Shown: positions 1 to 7,286, counted from the stretch's first letter. The stretch is DNA of 14,011 bases from an uncultured Coriobacteriaceae bacterium (GCA_900539675.1 UQDJ01000043.1:1-14011); one strand, 5' to 3'. A program made the numbers and translations. Notes: generated from the letters alone by a model not told the origin.

Positions 1-825
1 ACGCTCGGTCGAATTCAAACGGTGCAATTCGCCACACGTAGGGCATACACCGCCCGAGGCCAATACCGGCTTTTCATCGTGATACAACTTGCACTTAGGA
101 CACTGTCGCCAGGTTACTTCCCTATCGCCAAATGATGGATCGGGAGCGCATTCTGCCCAGATAAGATGCGTGCGATCATTGTTCATAGGCGTCAGCACCT
201 GAGCGCCTGCCTGATAAGCCACCATGCGAAGCAGCGGACGATTAGCAAATTCGGAATCGCATACCAAAAGTATCTTGGCTGCACTCTGCTTAATAGCTCC
301 TAAGACGGCGTATTCATTAGTGAAAAGACGAGCATCAAATTTCGCGCCAATGGATGCCACCTGAGCCGCACCCGAACAAGAAAATCCGCGTGCCTTGTCA
401 TCGGTACCAGTGACCCACACCTTTGAAAAACCGCATTTAACCGCAGTCTTTACGGTGTTTTTCATAGGCGAACCATAGCCCACTACCAAAATGGGAGCAT
501 CAAGTCTTTCTGCAAGTACGGGAAGTTCATATACCACCGTAGGCGAATCGGCTGAAAGCGGCGTTAAAGATACCGGCTTTTGGGAAGCCTTATCGGCATC
601 ATCTTCATTCGAGGCGGTATCCTCAATAATAACCTCCGCCTTAGCAGTCTGGTTAGCTTCAGATACACTGCCCTTATCAGCTTGATTATCCTGAGCGGCT
701 TGGTCAGTCTGGACAACCTCAGGCTGATCTACCTTAACGCCCTGAGCGTCACCTGCATTAACCTCAGTATCAGTGTGATTGTTATATTGACTGTCTGGCT
801 GCATCGTTTCGCTTTCTGATGTCAT
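1..825 (-). CDS. accD: AccD-like acetyl-CoA carboxylase carboxyltransferase subunit, 5' part, with long N-terminal extension
   Basis: The open frame begins at ATG 825 and runs off the left edge, giving 275 residues with no stop. An AAGGAAG ribosome-binding site precedes the start. Residues 239-275 form the zinc ribbon typical of the AccD N-terminus: Cys242, Cys245, Cys261 and Cys264, followed by LHRLNSTER. In known AccD proteins this ribbon starts about 25-30 residues from the N-terminus and is followed by the carboxyltransferase (crotonase-like) domain, which would lie outside the window. Here about 235 residues come first. Residues 1-95 are acidic, Gln/Asn/Asp-rich and probably disordered. 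Residues 108-215 look like a compact alpha/beta domain (PILVVGYGSP at the start, KILLVCDSEF near the end) whose pattern recalls the pre-ATP-grasp domain of biotin carboxylase; that resemblance is inference. The gene starts 15 bases after the fabZ stop, so it is probably in the same operon. The role would be malonyl-CoA supply for FabD. The ribbon is clear; the full-length function cannot be seen here. Confidence 0.72.
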   Translation of the reverse strand, partial: MTSESETMQPDSQYNNHTDTEVNAGDAQGVKVDQPEVVQTDQAAQDNQADKGSVSEANQTAKAEVIIEDTASNEDDADKASQKPVSLTPLSADSPTVVYELPVLAERLDAPILVVGYGSPMKNTVKTAVKCGFSKVWVTGTDDKARGFSCSGAAQVASIGAKFDARLFTNEYAVLGAIKQSAAKILLVCDSEFANRPLLRMVAYQAGAQVLTPMNNDRTHLIWAECAPDPSFGDREVTWRQCPKCKLYHDEKPVLASGGVCPTCGELHRLNSTER

Positions 826-840
826 TGATCACATCTTCCT

Positions 841-1293
841 TTACTCACTGGCATGAGCCAGAACATACTTCTGGATTGCCGTAGCGGCCACTTTATCCCC
901 CACCAATGCTTCCACTTCAGCAACGCACATACGAGAAGAATTCTTCGTGATAGTTGCCTTCAGCGTAACGGTGTCGCCTGGCAGAACCGTATGACGGAAT
1001 TTTGCCTTGTCGATACCTACCAAATACCCCAAGGAACCTTCCTTGTCATCTGCAGTCAAAATGCAGCAGCACGCTGCCTGCGCAAGCGCTTCCATGATAA
1101 TAACCCCAGGTAGAATAGGGTGTCCAGGAAAATGACCTTTAAATAGGGGAAGGTTGGGATCAACATCTAACTCTGCAGTAATCGTATGACCCGGATCACA
1201 TTCTAAAATGCGGGTAACCCATTCAAATGGATCGCGATGAGGCAGAATTTGCAACACTTCATCGCGTTCGCAAGGAAAATGATGTTCGGCCAT
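841..1293 (-). CDS. fabZ: 3-hydroxyacyl-ACP dehydratase FabZ
   Basis: This 150-residue hot-dog-fold dehydratase removes water from 3-hydroxyacyl-ACP to give trans-2-enoyl-ACP in the cytosolic type II fatty-acid cycle. The family signature is complete: ILPHRDPFEWV at residues 16-26, then GHFPGHPILPGV with the catalytic His54, and MEALAQ with the catalytic Glu68. Length matches the usual 140-155 residues. ATG 1293 follows a GAGGAGG Shine-Dalgarno located inside the end of fabF, with 8 bases of spacing, and only 3 bases separate it from the fabF stop, so the two are almost certainly co-translated. FabZ rather than FabA is favoured by the gene neighbourhood and by the HFPGHP...EALAQ pattern. Confidence 0.97.
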   Translation of the reverse strand: MAEHHFPCERDEVLQILPHRDPFEWVTRILECDPGHTITAELDVDPNLPLFKGHFPGHPILPGVIIMEALAQAACCCILTADDKEGSLGYLVGIDKAKFRHTVLPGDTVTLKATITKNSSRMCVAEVEALVGDKVAATAIQKYVLAHASE

Positions 1294-1296
1294 GGT

Positions 1297-2571
1297 TTAT
1301 GCCTCCTCGTATGGAGATACCGCCAGCGTTGCATTATGTCCACCAAAACCTAAGGAATTTGACAGGACAACTTTCTGCTTTCGGTTTACCAAAGCAGCCG
1401 TTGGAACCGTTACCGGGCATTCCGGATCAGGTTCATCAAAGCCAGCTGTGGGCGGAATAACATTGCGTTCTACCGACAAAGCCGCAACAATAGCTTCGAT
1501 GGCACCTGCAGCACCCAGCATATGACCAGTCACACCCTTCACAGAGGTAACCGGTACCTCTTTGGCCCTATCGCCTAACAGCGTATTCCATGCACACGCT
1601 TCCGTCTTGTCGTTAACGGGTGTCGCCGTACCATGGGCATTCAAGTGACCGATATCCTCTGGCGTAAAACCGCCCTCTTCAAGTGCCTGCTTCATAGCAC
1701 GCACTGCGCCTTCACCCGTAGGCTCGGGAGCCGTGATGTGATAGCCATCACCCGTGGAACCAAAGCCCGTTATTTCTGCCAGAATGGTTGCACCACGAGA
1801 TTGTGCATGTTCTAACGATTCAATAACCAAAGCACCAGCACCCTCGCCGGGAACAAAGCCCGCGCGACGACGGTCAAACGGCATCGAAGCATTTTCGGGA
1901 TCTTCAGCTTTAGTGAGTGCACCCAAATTAGCAAAACCTGCCAACGACATTGGGGCTACCCCTTCTTCGGTACCACCAGCAAGAGCAGCGTCCATAATGC
2001 CAAAGCGAATCAGACGATAAGCCTCCCCAATACAGTGAGTACCGGTAGCACAAGCCGTTACTATATTCAGGCAATCGCCATGCAGGCCATAGCGAATAGA
2101 CAGATTGCCGGCGGCCATATTGGAAATCATGGTAGGAATGAATAGAGGGCTTACGCGCTTAGGACCCTTTTCATGCAAAACTACAGATTCGTGTTCGAAA
2201 ATATTGATACCGCCAATACCAGAACCAAATACGCAGGCAAAACGATTGGAATCTTCCTTTTCCATATCAATGCCTGCCTGCTGCATGGCCTCATCAGCAG
2301 CAAGAATGGCATATTGAACAAACGGAGCAAAGCGACGTGCTTCCTTTTTCGTAAAGCCCGCCTCAAGAGGATCGTAATCAGGAATAGTACCCGCAACGGA
2401 AACGCCATAGGTTTCACGAATATCTTCAGGCAACAGCGAAAGCGCCGTTTTGCCACTGGTCACCTTGTCCCACAGAGCTTCAACACCCTTACCGGCTGGA
2501 GAAATAGCACCCATACCGGTGATCACCACTCGATGCAGCGGCATCGAAGTTACGCCTGAATATGAACTCAT
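1297..2571 (-). CDS. fabF: Beta-ketoacyl-ACP synthase II (FabF)
   Basis: This 424-residue elongating condensing enzyme joins malonyl-ACP to acyl-ACP by decarboxylative Claisen condensation. The thiolase-fold catalytic triad is visible: Cys174 in VTACATGTH, His313 in NAHGTATPVND and His350 in KGVTGHMLGAAGA, with the conserved Lys345. The C-terminal SNSLGFGGHN loop is intact. Length matches FabF (about 410-425). The start ATG 2571 overlaps the fabG stop by four bases (ATGA) and has GGAGG nine bases upstream inside fabG, which supports translational coupling. Met10 is an alternative start but the ribosome-binding site favours Met1. The His-His triad marks it as the KAS I/II type rather than FabH; FabF over FabB is chosen on sequence flavour and cluster type. 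Confidence 0.96.
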   Translation of the reverse strand: MSSYSGVTSMPLHRVVITGMGAISPAGKGVEALWDKVTSGKTALSLLPEDIRETYGVSVAGTIPDYDPLEAGFTKKEARRFAPFVQYAILAADEAMQQAGIDMEKEDSNRFACVFGSGIGGINIFEHESVVLHEKGPKRVSPLFIPTMISNMAAGNLSIRYGLHGDCLNIVTACATGTHCIGEAYRLIRFGIMDAALAGGTEEGVAPMSLAGFANLGALTKAEDPENASMPFDRRRAGFVPGEGAGALVIESLEHAQSRGATILAEITGFGSTGDGYHITAPEPTGEGAVRAMKQALEEGGFTPEDIGHLNAHGTATPVNDKTEACAWNTLLGDRAKEVPVTSVKGVTGHMLGAAGAIEAIVAALSVERNVIPPTAGFDEPDPECPVTVPTAALVNRKQKVVLSNSLGFGGHNATLAVSPYEEA

Positions 2572-3344
2572 AGTGATAATCCTCCATCTACACTCAATAC
2601 CTGACCGGTAATATAGCGAGCCTGTTTGCTTGCCAGAAAAGAAACTGCAGCAGCAACATCTTCAACCGTGCCCAAATCACGCAATGCGATATGGGAAACC
2701 ACCCCTTCGCGTGCCTTTTCGCTCATAGCACGCGTCATATCAGTATCAATAAAACCAGGTGCTACCGCATTTACCGTAATACCACGACCACCAAGTTCCT
2801 TTGCAGCACTTTTCGTCATGCCCACAATACCCGCCTTAGATGCAGCATAGTTCACCTGACCAGCATTGCCATACAAACCAACCACACTGGAAATATTGAT
2901 AATGCGCCCGGAGCGCTGCTTCATCATGATGGGCGTCACGTGACGCATGCAGTTAAAAGCACCCTTTAGATTGACCTCGATCACCTGATCGAAGGCATCT
3001 TCGGTCATGCGCGCCAAAAGACCATCTTTATTGATGCCAGCGTTATTCACCAAAACATCAATGCGACCAAAATCGGAGTGGATCGCCTCTATCATGCCTT
3101 TTACTGCCTCAAAGTCAGAAACATCTGCACAATACACCTGTGTCTTCACGCCGTGCGCCGATGCCAATTCATCAGCTAAATCAATGCACGTCTGAGCGGA
3201 ATGTTCACTGGAATAATTCAGCGCCACACCAAAGCCTGCTTCGGCAAGCGCTGTTGCAATACCCGCACCAATGCCGCGGCTGGCACCGGTAACTACAGCT
3301 ACCGGCGTTACGTTATTCTTTTCAGACTGGCTGGTTCGAGCCAT
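2568..3344 (-). CDS. fabG: 3-oxoacyl-ACP reductase FabG
   Basis: This 258-residue short-chain dehydrogenase reduces 3-oxoacyl-ACP to 3-hydroxyacyl-ACP with NADPH. The Rossmann motif TGASRGIGAG spans residues 19-28, NNAG is at 100-103, and the catalytic residues are Ser153, Tyr166 and Lys170 in the ISSVVGLYGNAGQVNYAASK region. The C-terminus ends in ITGQVLSVDGGLSL, as usual for FabG. ATG 3344 is preceded by a strong GAAGGAGGAGG site, and the gene begins 18 bases after the fabD stop. Its TGA overlaps the fabF ATG. Many SDR proteins look similar, but the position inside a complete FASII cluster and the intact motifs make FabG the clear choice. The N-terminus carries about ten extra polar residues before the first beta strand. 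Confidence 0.96.
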   Translation of the reverse strand: MARTSQSEKNNVTPVAVVTGASRGIGAGIATALAEAGFGVALNYSSEHSAQTCIDLADELASAHGVKTQVYCADVSDFEAVKGMIEAIHSDFGRIDVLVNNAGINKDGLLARMTEDAFDQVIEVNLKGAFNCMRHVTPIMMKQRSGRIINISSVVGLYGNAGQVNYAASKAGIVGMTKSAAKELGGRGITVNAVAPGFIDTDMTRAMSEKAREGVVSHIALRDLGTVEDVAAAVSFLASKQARYITGQVLSVDGGLSL

Positions 3345-3362
3345 GAAATCCTCCTCCTTCTT

Positions 3363-4301
3363 TTACGCTTCGTTGGAATGAGGTACTAACGTCTCCAAGG
3401 CTTGTTCCCACTCTTCATAACTGCCAATTTTGATGCGGGTTGCCTTGCGATCGATGCGCTTTACCAGGTTTGTCAAAACGCCACCAAAGCCCACTTCAAC
3501 AAACGTCGACTCACCCTTGCTAGCAAGTCCAGCAATGCTCTGTTCGAACAATACGGGGCTTACAATTTGACGAGCCAGACGATCGGCTGCTTCAGACGCA
3601 ACAAATGGTTTGGCATCCGTATTACAAATCAGCGGACATAAACCATTCGCCGTAAAAGTTAGCTTGGAAGCGAAGGTGCGCATCCTATCGGATGCGCTCT
3701 GCATCAGGGGGCTATGAAAAGCACCTGCCGTGCGCAGACGTGCTGCGCGCTTGCCAGCTTCTTTCCAATACGCCTCAGCACGCTCAATAGCAGCAACATC
3801 ACCAGATAATACAACCTGACCTGGTGCATTGTAATTCGCACATACCAGCGTATCACCTTCAGCGCATACATCGCATACGCCCTGAGCATCTTCATGCGTT
3901 GCGCCCAACAATGCCACCATAGCACCAGCGGTTTCTTTACAAGCGCTCGCTAGAGCACGGGAACGCTCATTGAGCAAAGCAAAACCCTCTTCGTGAGAAA
4001 GCATGCCTGCCACCATCAAGCCACTAATTTCACCCAGCGAAAAACCAACCACTGCATCAGGAGCAAAACCCCGTGCGCGCAGCGCATCGGCAACGCCCAC
4101 CGAAATAGCGGCAGTCAAAAGCTGAGAATTAAGGGCATCATTGATTTCCGCTTCGCTGCCCTGTTGCGCCAGATAGACCACATCGATACCGGTTGCAGCT
4201 TGAGCACTCTCGAATGCTTTCAAAACTTCAGGCACCCTTAAAAGATCTGCGCCCATACCAACTTTTTGAGCACCCTGACCGGGCATCATCCAAACACTCA
4301 T
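3363..4301 (-). CDS. fabD: Malonyl-CoA:ACP transacylase FabD
   Basis: This 312-residue transferase moves the malonyl group from CoA to the phosphopantetheine of ACP. Visible family features are PGQGAQ at residues 7-12 (usually GQGSQ), the nucleophile Ser88 in GFSLGE, Arg113 in the position that binds the malonyl carboxylate, GAM at 126-128, and the catalytic His196 in GAFHSPLM. The residue before the nucleophile is Phe instead of the more common His (GHSLGE). Length is normal for FabD (about 305-315). ATG 4301 lies 9 bases after the fabK stop, with an AGGG site at the end of fabK, so the two are in one transcript. It uses the malonyl-CoA that the AccD-containing carboxylase would produce. Confidence 0.96.
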   Translation of the reverse strand: MSVWMMPGQGAQKVGMGADLLRVPEVLKAFESAQAATGIDVVYLAQQGSEAEINDALNSQLLTAAISVGVADALRARGFAPDAVVGFSLGEISGLMVAGMLSHEEGFALLNERSRALASACKETAGAMVALLGATHEDAQGVCDVCAEGDTLVCANYNAPGQVVLSGDVAAIERAEAYWKEAGKRAARLRTAGAFHSPLMQSASDRMRTFASKLTFTANGLCPLICNTDAKPFVASEAADRLARQIVSPVLFEQSIAGLASKGESTFVEVGFGGVLTNLVKRIDRKATRIKIGSYEEWEQALETLVPHSNEA

Positions 4302-4310
4302 GAATAAACC

Positions 4311-5279
4311 CTACTTCCAGGAGCGCGTAGCGTTGCGTGCAGCCATTTCTTCCATGGAAAAACCTGCCCAACCATTAGCTTCGTTGATAAGATCCTCAAT
4401 GATTTCACCAGCTGGCTTAATATCGTGCACCAAGCAAGCAGACTGGCCAGCCATCATGGAGCCATTATCTACATCGCCCTCTACCGCACGACGCAAAGAT
4501 CCTGCCAAGTGCTCTTCGTATTCAGCCGTGTTTTCCATACCCTTTGCTTCAAGCTGACGAACTTCGCGGGTCATTTTGTTCTTCAAGCAGCGAACGGGAT
4601 GCCCACTGCCACGCCCTGTCACAATGGTGTCGGAATCCTTGGCAGATACCACCTTGTTTTTATAGGCATCGGCAACACAGCATTCGGTTGCCGTCAGAAA
4701 ACGGGTGCCTATCTGGACACCTTCGGCACCAAGCGCGAAAGCTGCCACCATGCCGCGACCATCAGCCACGCCACCTGCAGCAATAACTGGAATAGAAACC
4801 GCATCGCACACAGCGGGAGTAAGCACCATCGTATTGAGCTCGCCAATATGACCACCCGCTTCGCAACCTTCAGCTATGATGGCATCTGCGCCACAGCGTT
4901 CCATTCGACGCGCCAATGCAGCAGAAGCAACTACGGGAATAACCGTAACGTTTGCTTCTTTCCACATAGGAACATAGTTGCCAGGGTTGCCCGCTCCGGT
5001 GGTTACCACGTCCACGTTCATATCTGCTGCAAGCTGAGCCAATTCGGCTGCGTTGGGATTCATCAACATAATGTTTAAACCAAAAGGCTTTTCGGTTAAG
5101 GTGCGAGCAAGCTCAATTTGCTCTTTAACCCACTCGGTAGGTGCTGCACCACAGGCAATAATACCCAAACCACCAGCATTGCTTACTGCAGCAGCAAGGC
5201 GCGCATCGGCAATATTTGCCATACCACCTTGAATAATCGGGTATTGAGTACCCAAGAGCTCGGTAACCCGTGTCTTCAT
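4311..5279 (-). CDS. fabK: FMN-dependent enoyl-ACP reductase FabK
   Basis: This TIM-barrel flavoprotein of the nitronate-monooxygenase/FabK family would reduce trans-2-enoyl-ACP, the last step of each elongation round. I place the start at ATG 5279 (322 residues, MKTRVTELLG). The frame stays open to 5384, but the extra 35 residues fall in a hairpin and a tandem duplication and look untranslated, and 322 residues fits FabK. An AAAGAGA-type ribosome-binding site lies about eight bases upstream. Visible motifs are PIIQGGM at 14-20, SNAGGLG at 33-39, EGCEAGGHIG with His144 matching the essential FabK histidine, AAGGVADGRG at 167-176 and IGTRFL at 190-195 for FMN phosphate binding. A nitronate monooxygenase is the main alternative, but the place between acpP and fabD argues for FabK. 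No fabI-type reductase is seen in this window. Confidence 0.93.
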   Translation of the reverse strand: MKTRVTELLGTQYPIIQGGMANIADARLAAAVSNAGGLGIIACGAAPTEWVKEQIELARTLTEKPFGLNIMLMNPNAAELAQLAADMNVDVVTTGAGNPGNYVPMWKEANVTVIPVVASAALARRMERCGADAIIAEGCEAGGHIGELNTMVLTPAVCDAVSIPVIAAGGVADGRGMVAAFALGAEGVQIGTRFLTATECCVADAYKNKVVSAKDSDTIVTGRGSGHPVRCLKNKMTREVRQLEAKGMENTAEYEEHLAGSLRRAVEGDVDNGSMMAGQSACLVHDIKPAGEIIEDLINEANGWAGFSMEEMAARNATRSWK

Positions 5280-5298
5280 ATGATCATCTCTTTCCGCG

Positions 5299-5330
5299 CT
5301 TCGTGCCGTTCTTTCTTCGTGCCGTTCTTT
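5299..5330. repeat. Perfect 16-bp tandem duplication in the acpP-fabK leader
   Basis: The 16-mer CTTCGTGCCGTTCTTT occurs twice back to back (5299-5314 and 5315-5330, plus-strand reading). It lies just downstream, in transcript direction, of the acpP hairpin and 20 bases before the chosen fabK start. It looks like a recent slippage or duplication event in untranslated leader. Confidence 0.9.
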
Positions 5331-5335
5331 ACTAC

Positions 5336-5369
5336 AAAAGTACGCCTGCGGTGTTGCGGCCGCAGGCGT
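5336..5369 (-). terminator. Hairpin with short U-run between acpP and fabK, likely partial terminator
   Basis: A perfect 10-bp GC-rich stem (ACGCCTGCGG at 5342-5351 paired with CCGCAGGCGT at 5360-5369) has an 8-base loop. In the minus-strand transcript it is followed by ACUUUUG. It starts 17 bases after the acpP stop. Because fabK-fabZ have no convincing promoter of their own here, a leaky terminator or RNA-processing stop that makes acpP mRNA more abundant than the enzyme genes is the likely role. The U-run is short, so full termination is doubtful. Confidence 0.65.
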
Positions 5370-5386
5370 CTTGGATACATTCAAGC

Positions 5387-5605
5387 TTAGAGAGAATCGA
5401 TGTATTCGACGAGATCGCCAACCGTCTCCAAACCTTCAGGTTCACCGAATTCGATGTCGAGCTTTTCTTCGATATCGCAAATCAGTTCTGCCATATCCAA
5501 AGAGTCAATGCCCAGCTCGTCAAACGTTGCGTCTTCGGTAACTTCATCAGGCTCAATATCCAGGGTGTCTTCGAGGACTTCCTTGATTGCGTCGATAGTG
5601 GCCAT
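5387..5605 (-). CDS. acpP: Acyl carrier protein
   Basis: This 72-residue, strongly acidic protein carries all intermediates of type II fatty-acid synthesis on a phosphopantetheine arm attached to Ser35 in the GIDSLDMAE motif. The four-helix ACP pattern is intact and the length is typical (about 72-80). ATG 5605 has an AAAGGA site upstream. It sits first among the FASII enzyme genes, after the fabT-like regulator and a 156-base gap. ACP is normally needed in large excess over the enzymes, which fits the hairpin just after its stop. CoaE, encoded further right, completes the CoA that donates the phosphopantetheine group; the ACP synthase gene is not in the window. Confidence 0.97.
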   Translation of the reverse strand: MATIDAIKEVLEDTLDIEPDEVTEDATFDELGIDSLDMAELICDIEEKLDIEFGEPEGLETVGDLVEYIDSL

Positions 5606-5671
5606 GGTTTTGCTTTCCTTTCTTACTACTACTTCAAACCCATGAGGCTTTCATTCCCCAGGATGCGAAGC

Positions 5672-5689
5672 CATAACTTTACTATTATG
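5672..5689. promoter_or_regulatory. Imperfect inverted repeat and -10-like box upstream of acpP
   Basis: CATAA (5672-5676) and TTATG (5685-5689) form 5-bp arms around an 8-base AT-rich spacer, 66 bases upstream of the acpP start. On the minus strand CATAAT (5689-5684) could serve as a -10 box, but I see no good -35 at 16-18 bases. It might be a promoter with a repressor site for the adjacent FabT-like protein. It shares only loose resemblance with the palindrome at 7357-7375, so this is a weak call. Confidence 0.25.
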
Positions 5690-5761
5690 ACCCTCACTCT
5701 GAGAAATTATGGGAAGCGCTTCACGAGTTTTACCAGCTCGTAACGCGCCTTATATATCCCA

Positions 5762-6379
5762 TCAGCGCGAAGAGGCCTTCTTAGCCACTTCATTCTCTTG
5801 GTCAAAGAAGTATTTTACTTTTGCTAAGGCTTTATACAACACTACTTCTTCTTCGGGCGACAAACCCTCCAAAGCACTGTCAACTAATTTTTTATGGAAC
5901 GCTTCATGCGCTCGAAAGGCTTTGCGCCCTTTCGAGGTGAGTTCCACCAGTACCTGACGGCGATCAACTTCGCCACGTGTACGCTGAACATACCCCTTGC
6001 GTTCAAGCTTGGTCATAGACGCTGTCAGTGTTGCCAAAGTCACATCCAAGCGTGCGGCAACCACCTTCATCGGGTTCTTCTCATGAAGCCCCACCGCCAC
6101 GATGGTATGCAGTTCAGCAATGCTTAACCCCTCGGTAAGACGATTGTTAAGAGAGCGCTCTTCAATACGCAAAACCGAATTGAAGGTATCGGTCAAAATG
6201 TTATCGACCAATTCTTTACCATGCTCAAGCCATTCTTCTGCCGAAATGGAAGCGGCACCATCAGGAATGGCACCAAAAGCATCATTAGCACAAGCAGACG
6301 CTGACAAAACGACATTGGTAGTAGTTGCATTCGAATGCGATGCGCCATCAGAAACTTCGTGTATGCTGCCTAAAGTCAC
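5762..6379 (-). CDS. fabT: MarR-family transcriptional regulator, FabT-like
   Basis: This is a 205-residue winged-helix protein. Residues 55-195 match the layout of FabT, the MarR-type repressor of fatty-acid synthesis in streptococci: an N-terminal helix with TDTFNSVLRIEERSL, the HTH with VTLATLTASMTKLERKGYV (113-131), the wing with RTRGEVDRRQVLVELT (133-148), and a C-terminal helix FHKKLVDSALEGLSPEEE. FabT binds acyl-ACP as co-repressor and shuts down fab genes when long-chain acyl-ACP builds up; that function is inferred from the family. The first 50 or so residues are an Ala/Ser/Asp/Asn-rich extension absent from FabT. The start is GTG 6379, preceded by GAAAGG at nine bases. The gene lies 37 bases after degV and 156 bases before acpP, which fits local regulation of both. 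Confidence 0.85.
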   Translation of the reverse strand: MTLGSIHEVSDGASHSNATTTNVVLSASACANDAFGAIPDGAASISAEEWLEHGKELVDNILTDTFNSVLRIEERSLNNRLTEGLSIAELHTIVAVGLHEKNPMKVVAARLDVTLATLTASMTKLERKGYVQRTRGEVDRRQVLVELTSKGRKAFRAHEAFHKKLVDSALEGLSPEEEVVLYKALAKVKYFFDQENEVAKKASSR

Positions 6380-6416
6380 GAGGGTTAACCTTTCAGTGCG
6401 TACAACAGAGGTGGTA

Positions 6417-7286
6417 CTAGTTTTCCATCAAAGCAGCAGCGACCATGCCTACACCCAAAGCGCCCGCACCCAAATGAGTTGCAACCGTAGCGCCACAGAG
6501 GCACGTGCCGAAATCGATATAATCCACATCAGCATCTACCAGAGCAGCCTTGAGGTCATCTACTAACTTCTCGTTGCCAGTATGACAGAAACGGACGCAC
6601 TGTTTGCCCTGTTCTTCAGTGTGTTTTTGAATTTCTTCAACGAAGGCTTTAACGACACCGCGCATACCCTTAGCTTTGCCAAATGCACCCAGTACGCCAC
6701 CTTCGTCAAACGAGAAAATAGGCTTAATATTCAACAGGCTTGCCGTCTTTACCTGATCAGCTGAAAGGCGTCCACCCTTCAGCAAGTTTTCCAGCGTTTC
6801 GGGAGCCACCAAAAAGCAAGACTTGTGGAACAGCTCGTCAACCTTTTCAGCAGTATCGCTTAACGATGTACCGGCATCACGCATCTGGCAGGCAAGCTTA
6901 GTTACAATGCCCAAAGAAGCCGTAGCACCCGCAGCAGAAGCATCCAAAACACGCACGGGAATATCTACTTCTTCTGCAGCAGCACGAGCGGAATTAACCG
7001 TGCCAGACAGCGCACCAGCAATATGAACAGACAGGATGCCGTCTGCTCCCTGAGCTGCAAGCTGTTCATAAACCTGTTTGAAATCGTAAGGAGTAGGCTG
7101 AGACGTTTGGGGTAACGTTTCGGATGCGGCCATACGCTCATAGAATTCTTGGGAAGAAATATCCACCTGGTCTTTGAACGTTTCCTCGCCCACTAAAATG
7201 CTCAGCGGTACCATGGTGATGTTCAGAGATGCATATTCGTCTGCAGAAAGATCGCATGTCGAATCGGTTACGATAGCGAAACCCAT
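6417..7286 (-). CDS. DegV family fatty-acid-binding protein (FakB-like)
   Basis: This 289-residue protein has the complete DegV pattern: TDSTCDL at residues 7-13, TSQPTP at 61-66, SVHIAGALSGTVNSA at 86-100, LENLLKGGRLS at 165-175, NIKPI at 186-190 and a C-terminal HLGAGALGVG at 271-280. DegV proteins bind a single fatty acid; in Gram-positive bacteria several act as FakB, presenting exogenous fatty acids to the kinase FakA for conversion to acyl-phosphate. ATG 7286 has AAAGGAG six bases upstream. It is the first gene of the lipid locus, 37 bases before the FabT-like gene, and a 19-bp palindrome lies 71 bases upstream of its start. No fakA is seen in the window, so the kinase would have to be encoded elsewhere. 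Family assignment is firm; the FakB role is inferred from family and context. Confidence 0.93.
   Translation of the reverse strand: MGFAIVTDSTCDLSADEYASLNITMVPLSILVGEETFKDQVDISSQEFYERMAASETLPQTSQPTPYDFKQVYEQLAAQGADGILSVHIAGALSGTVNSARAAAEEVDIPVRVLDASAAGATASLGIVTKLACQMRDAGTSLSDTAEKVDELFHKSCFLVAPETLENLLKGGRLSADQVKTASLLNIKPIFSFDEGGVLGAFGKAKGMRGVVKAFVEEIQKHTEEQGKQCVRFCHTGNEKLVDDLKAALVDADVDYIDFGTCLCGATVATHLGAGALGVGMVAAALMEN

Noticed and set aside
4425..5078. Plus-strand open frame of 217 codons opposite fabK
   Set aside because: It is antisense to a clear FabK gene and its product is His/Cys/Thr-rich without recognisable motifs.
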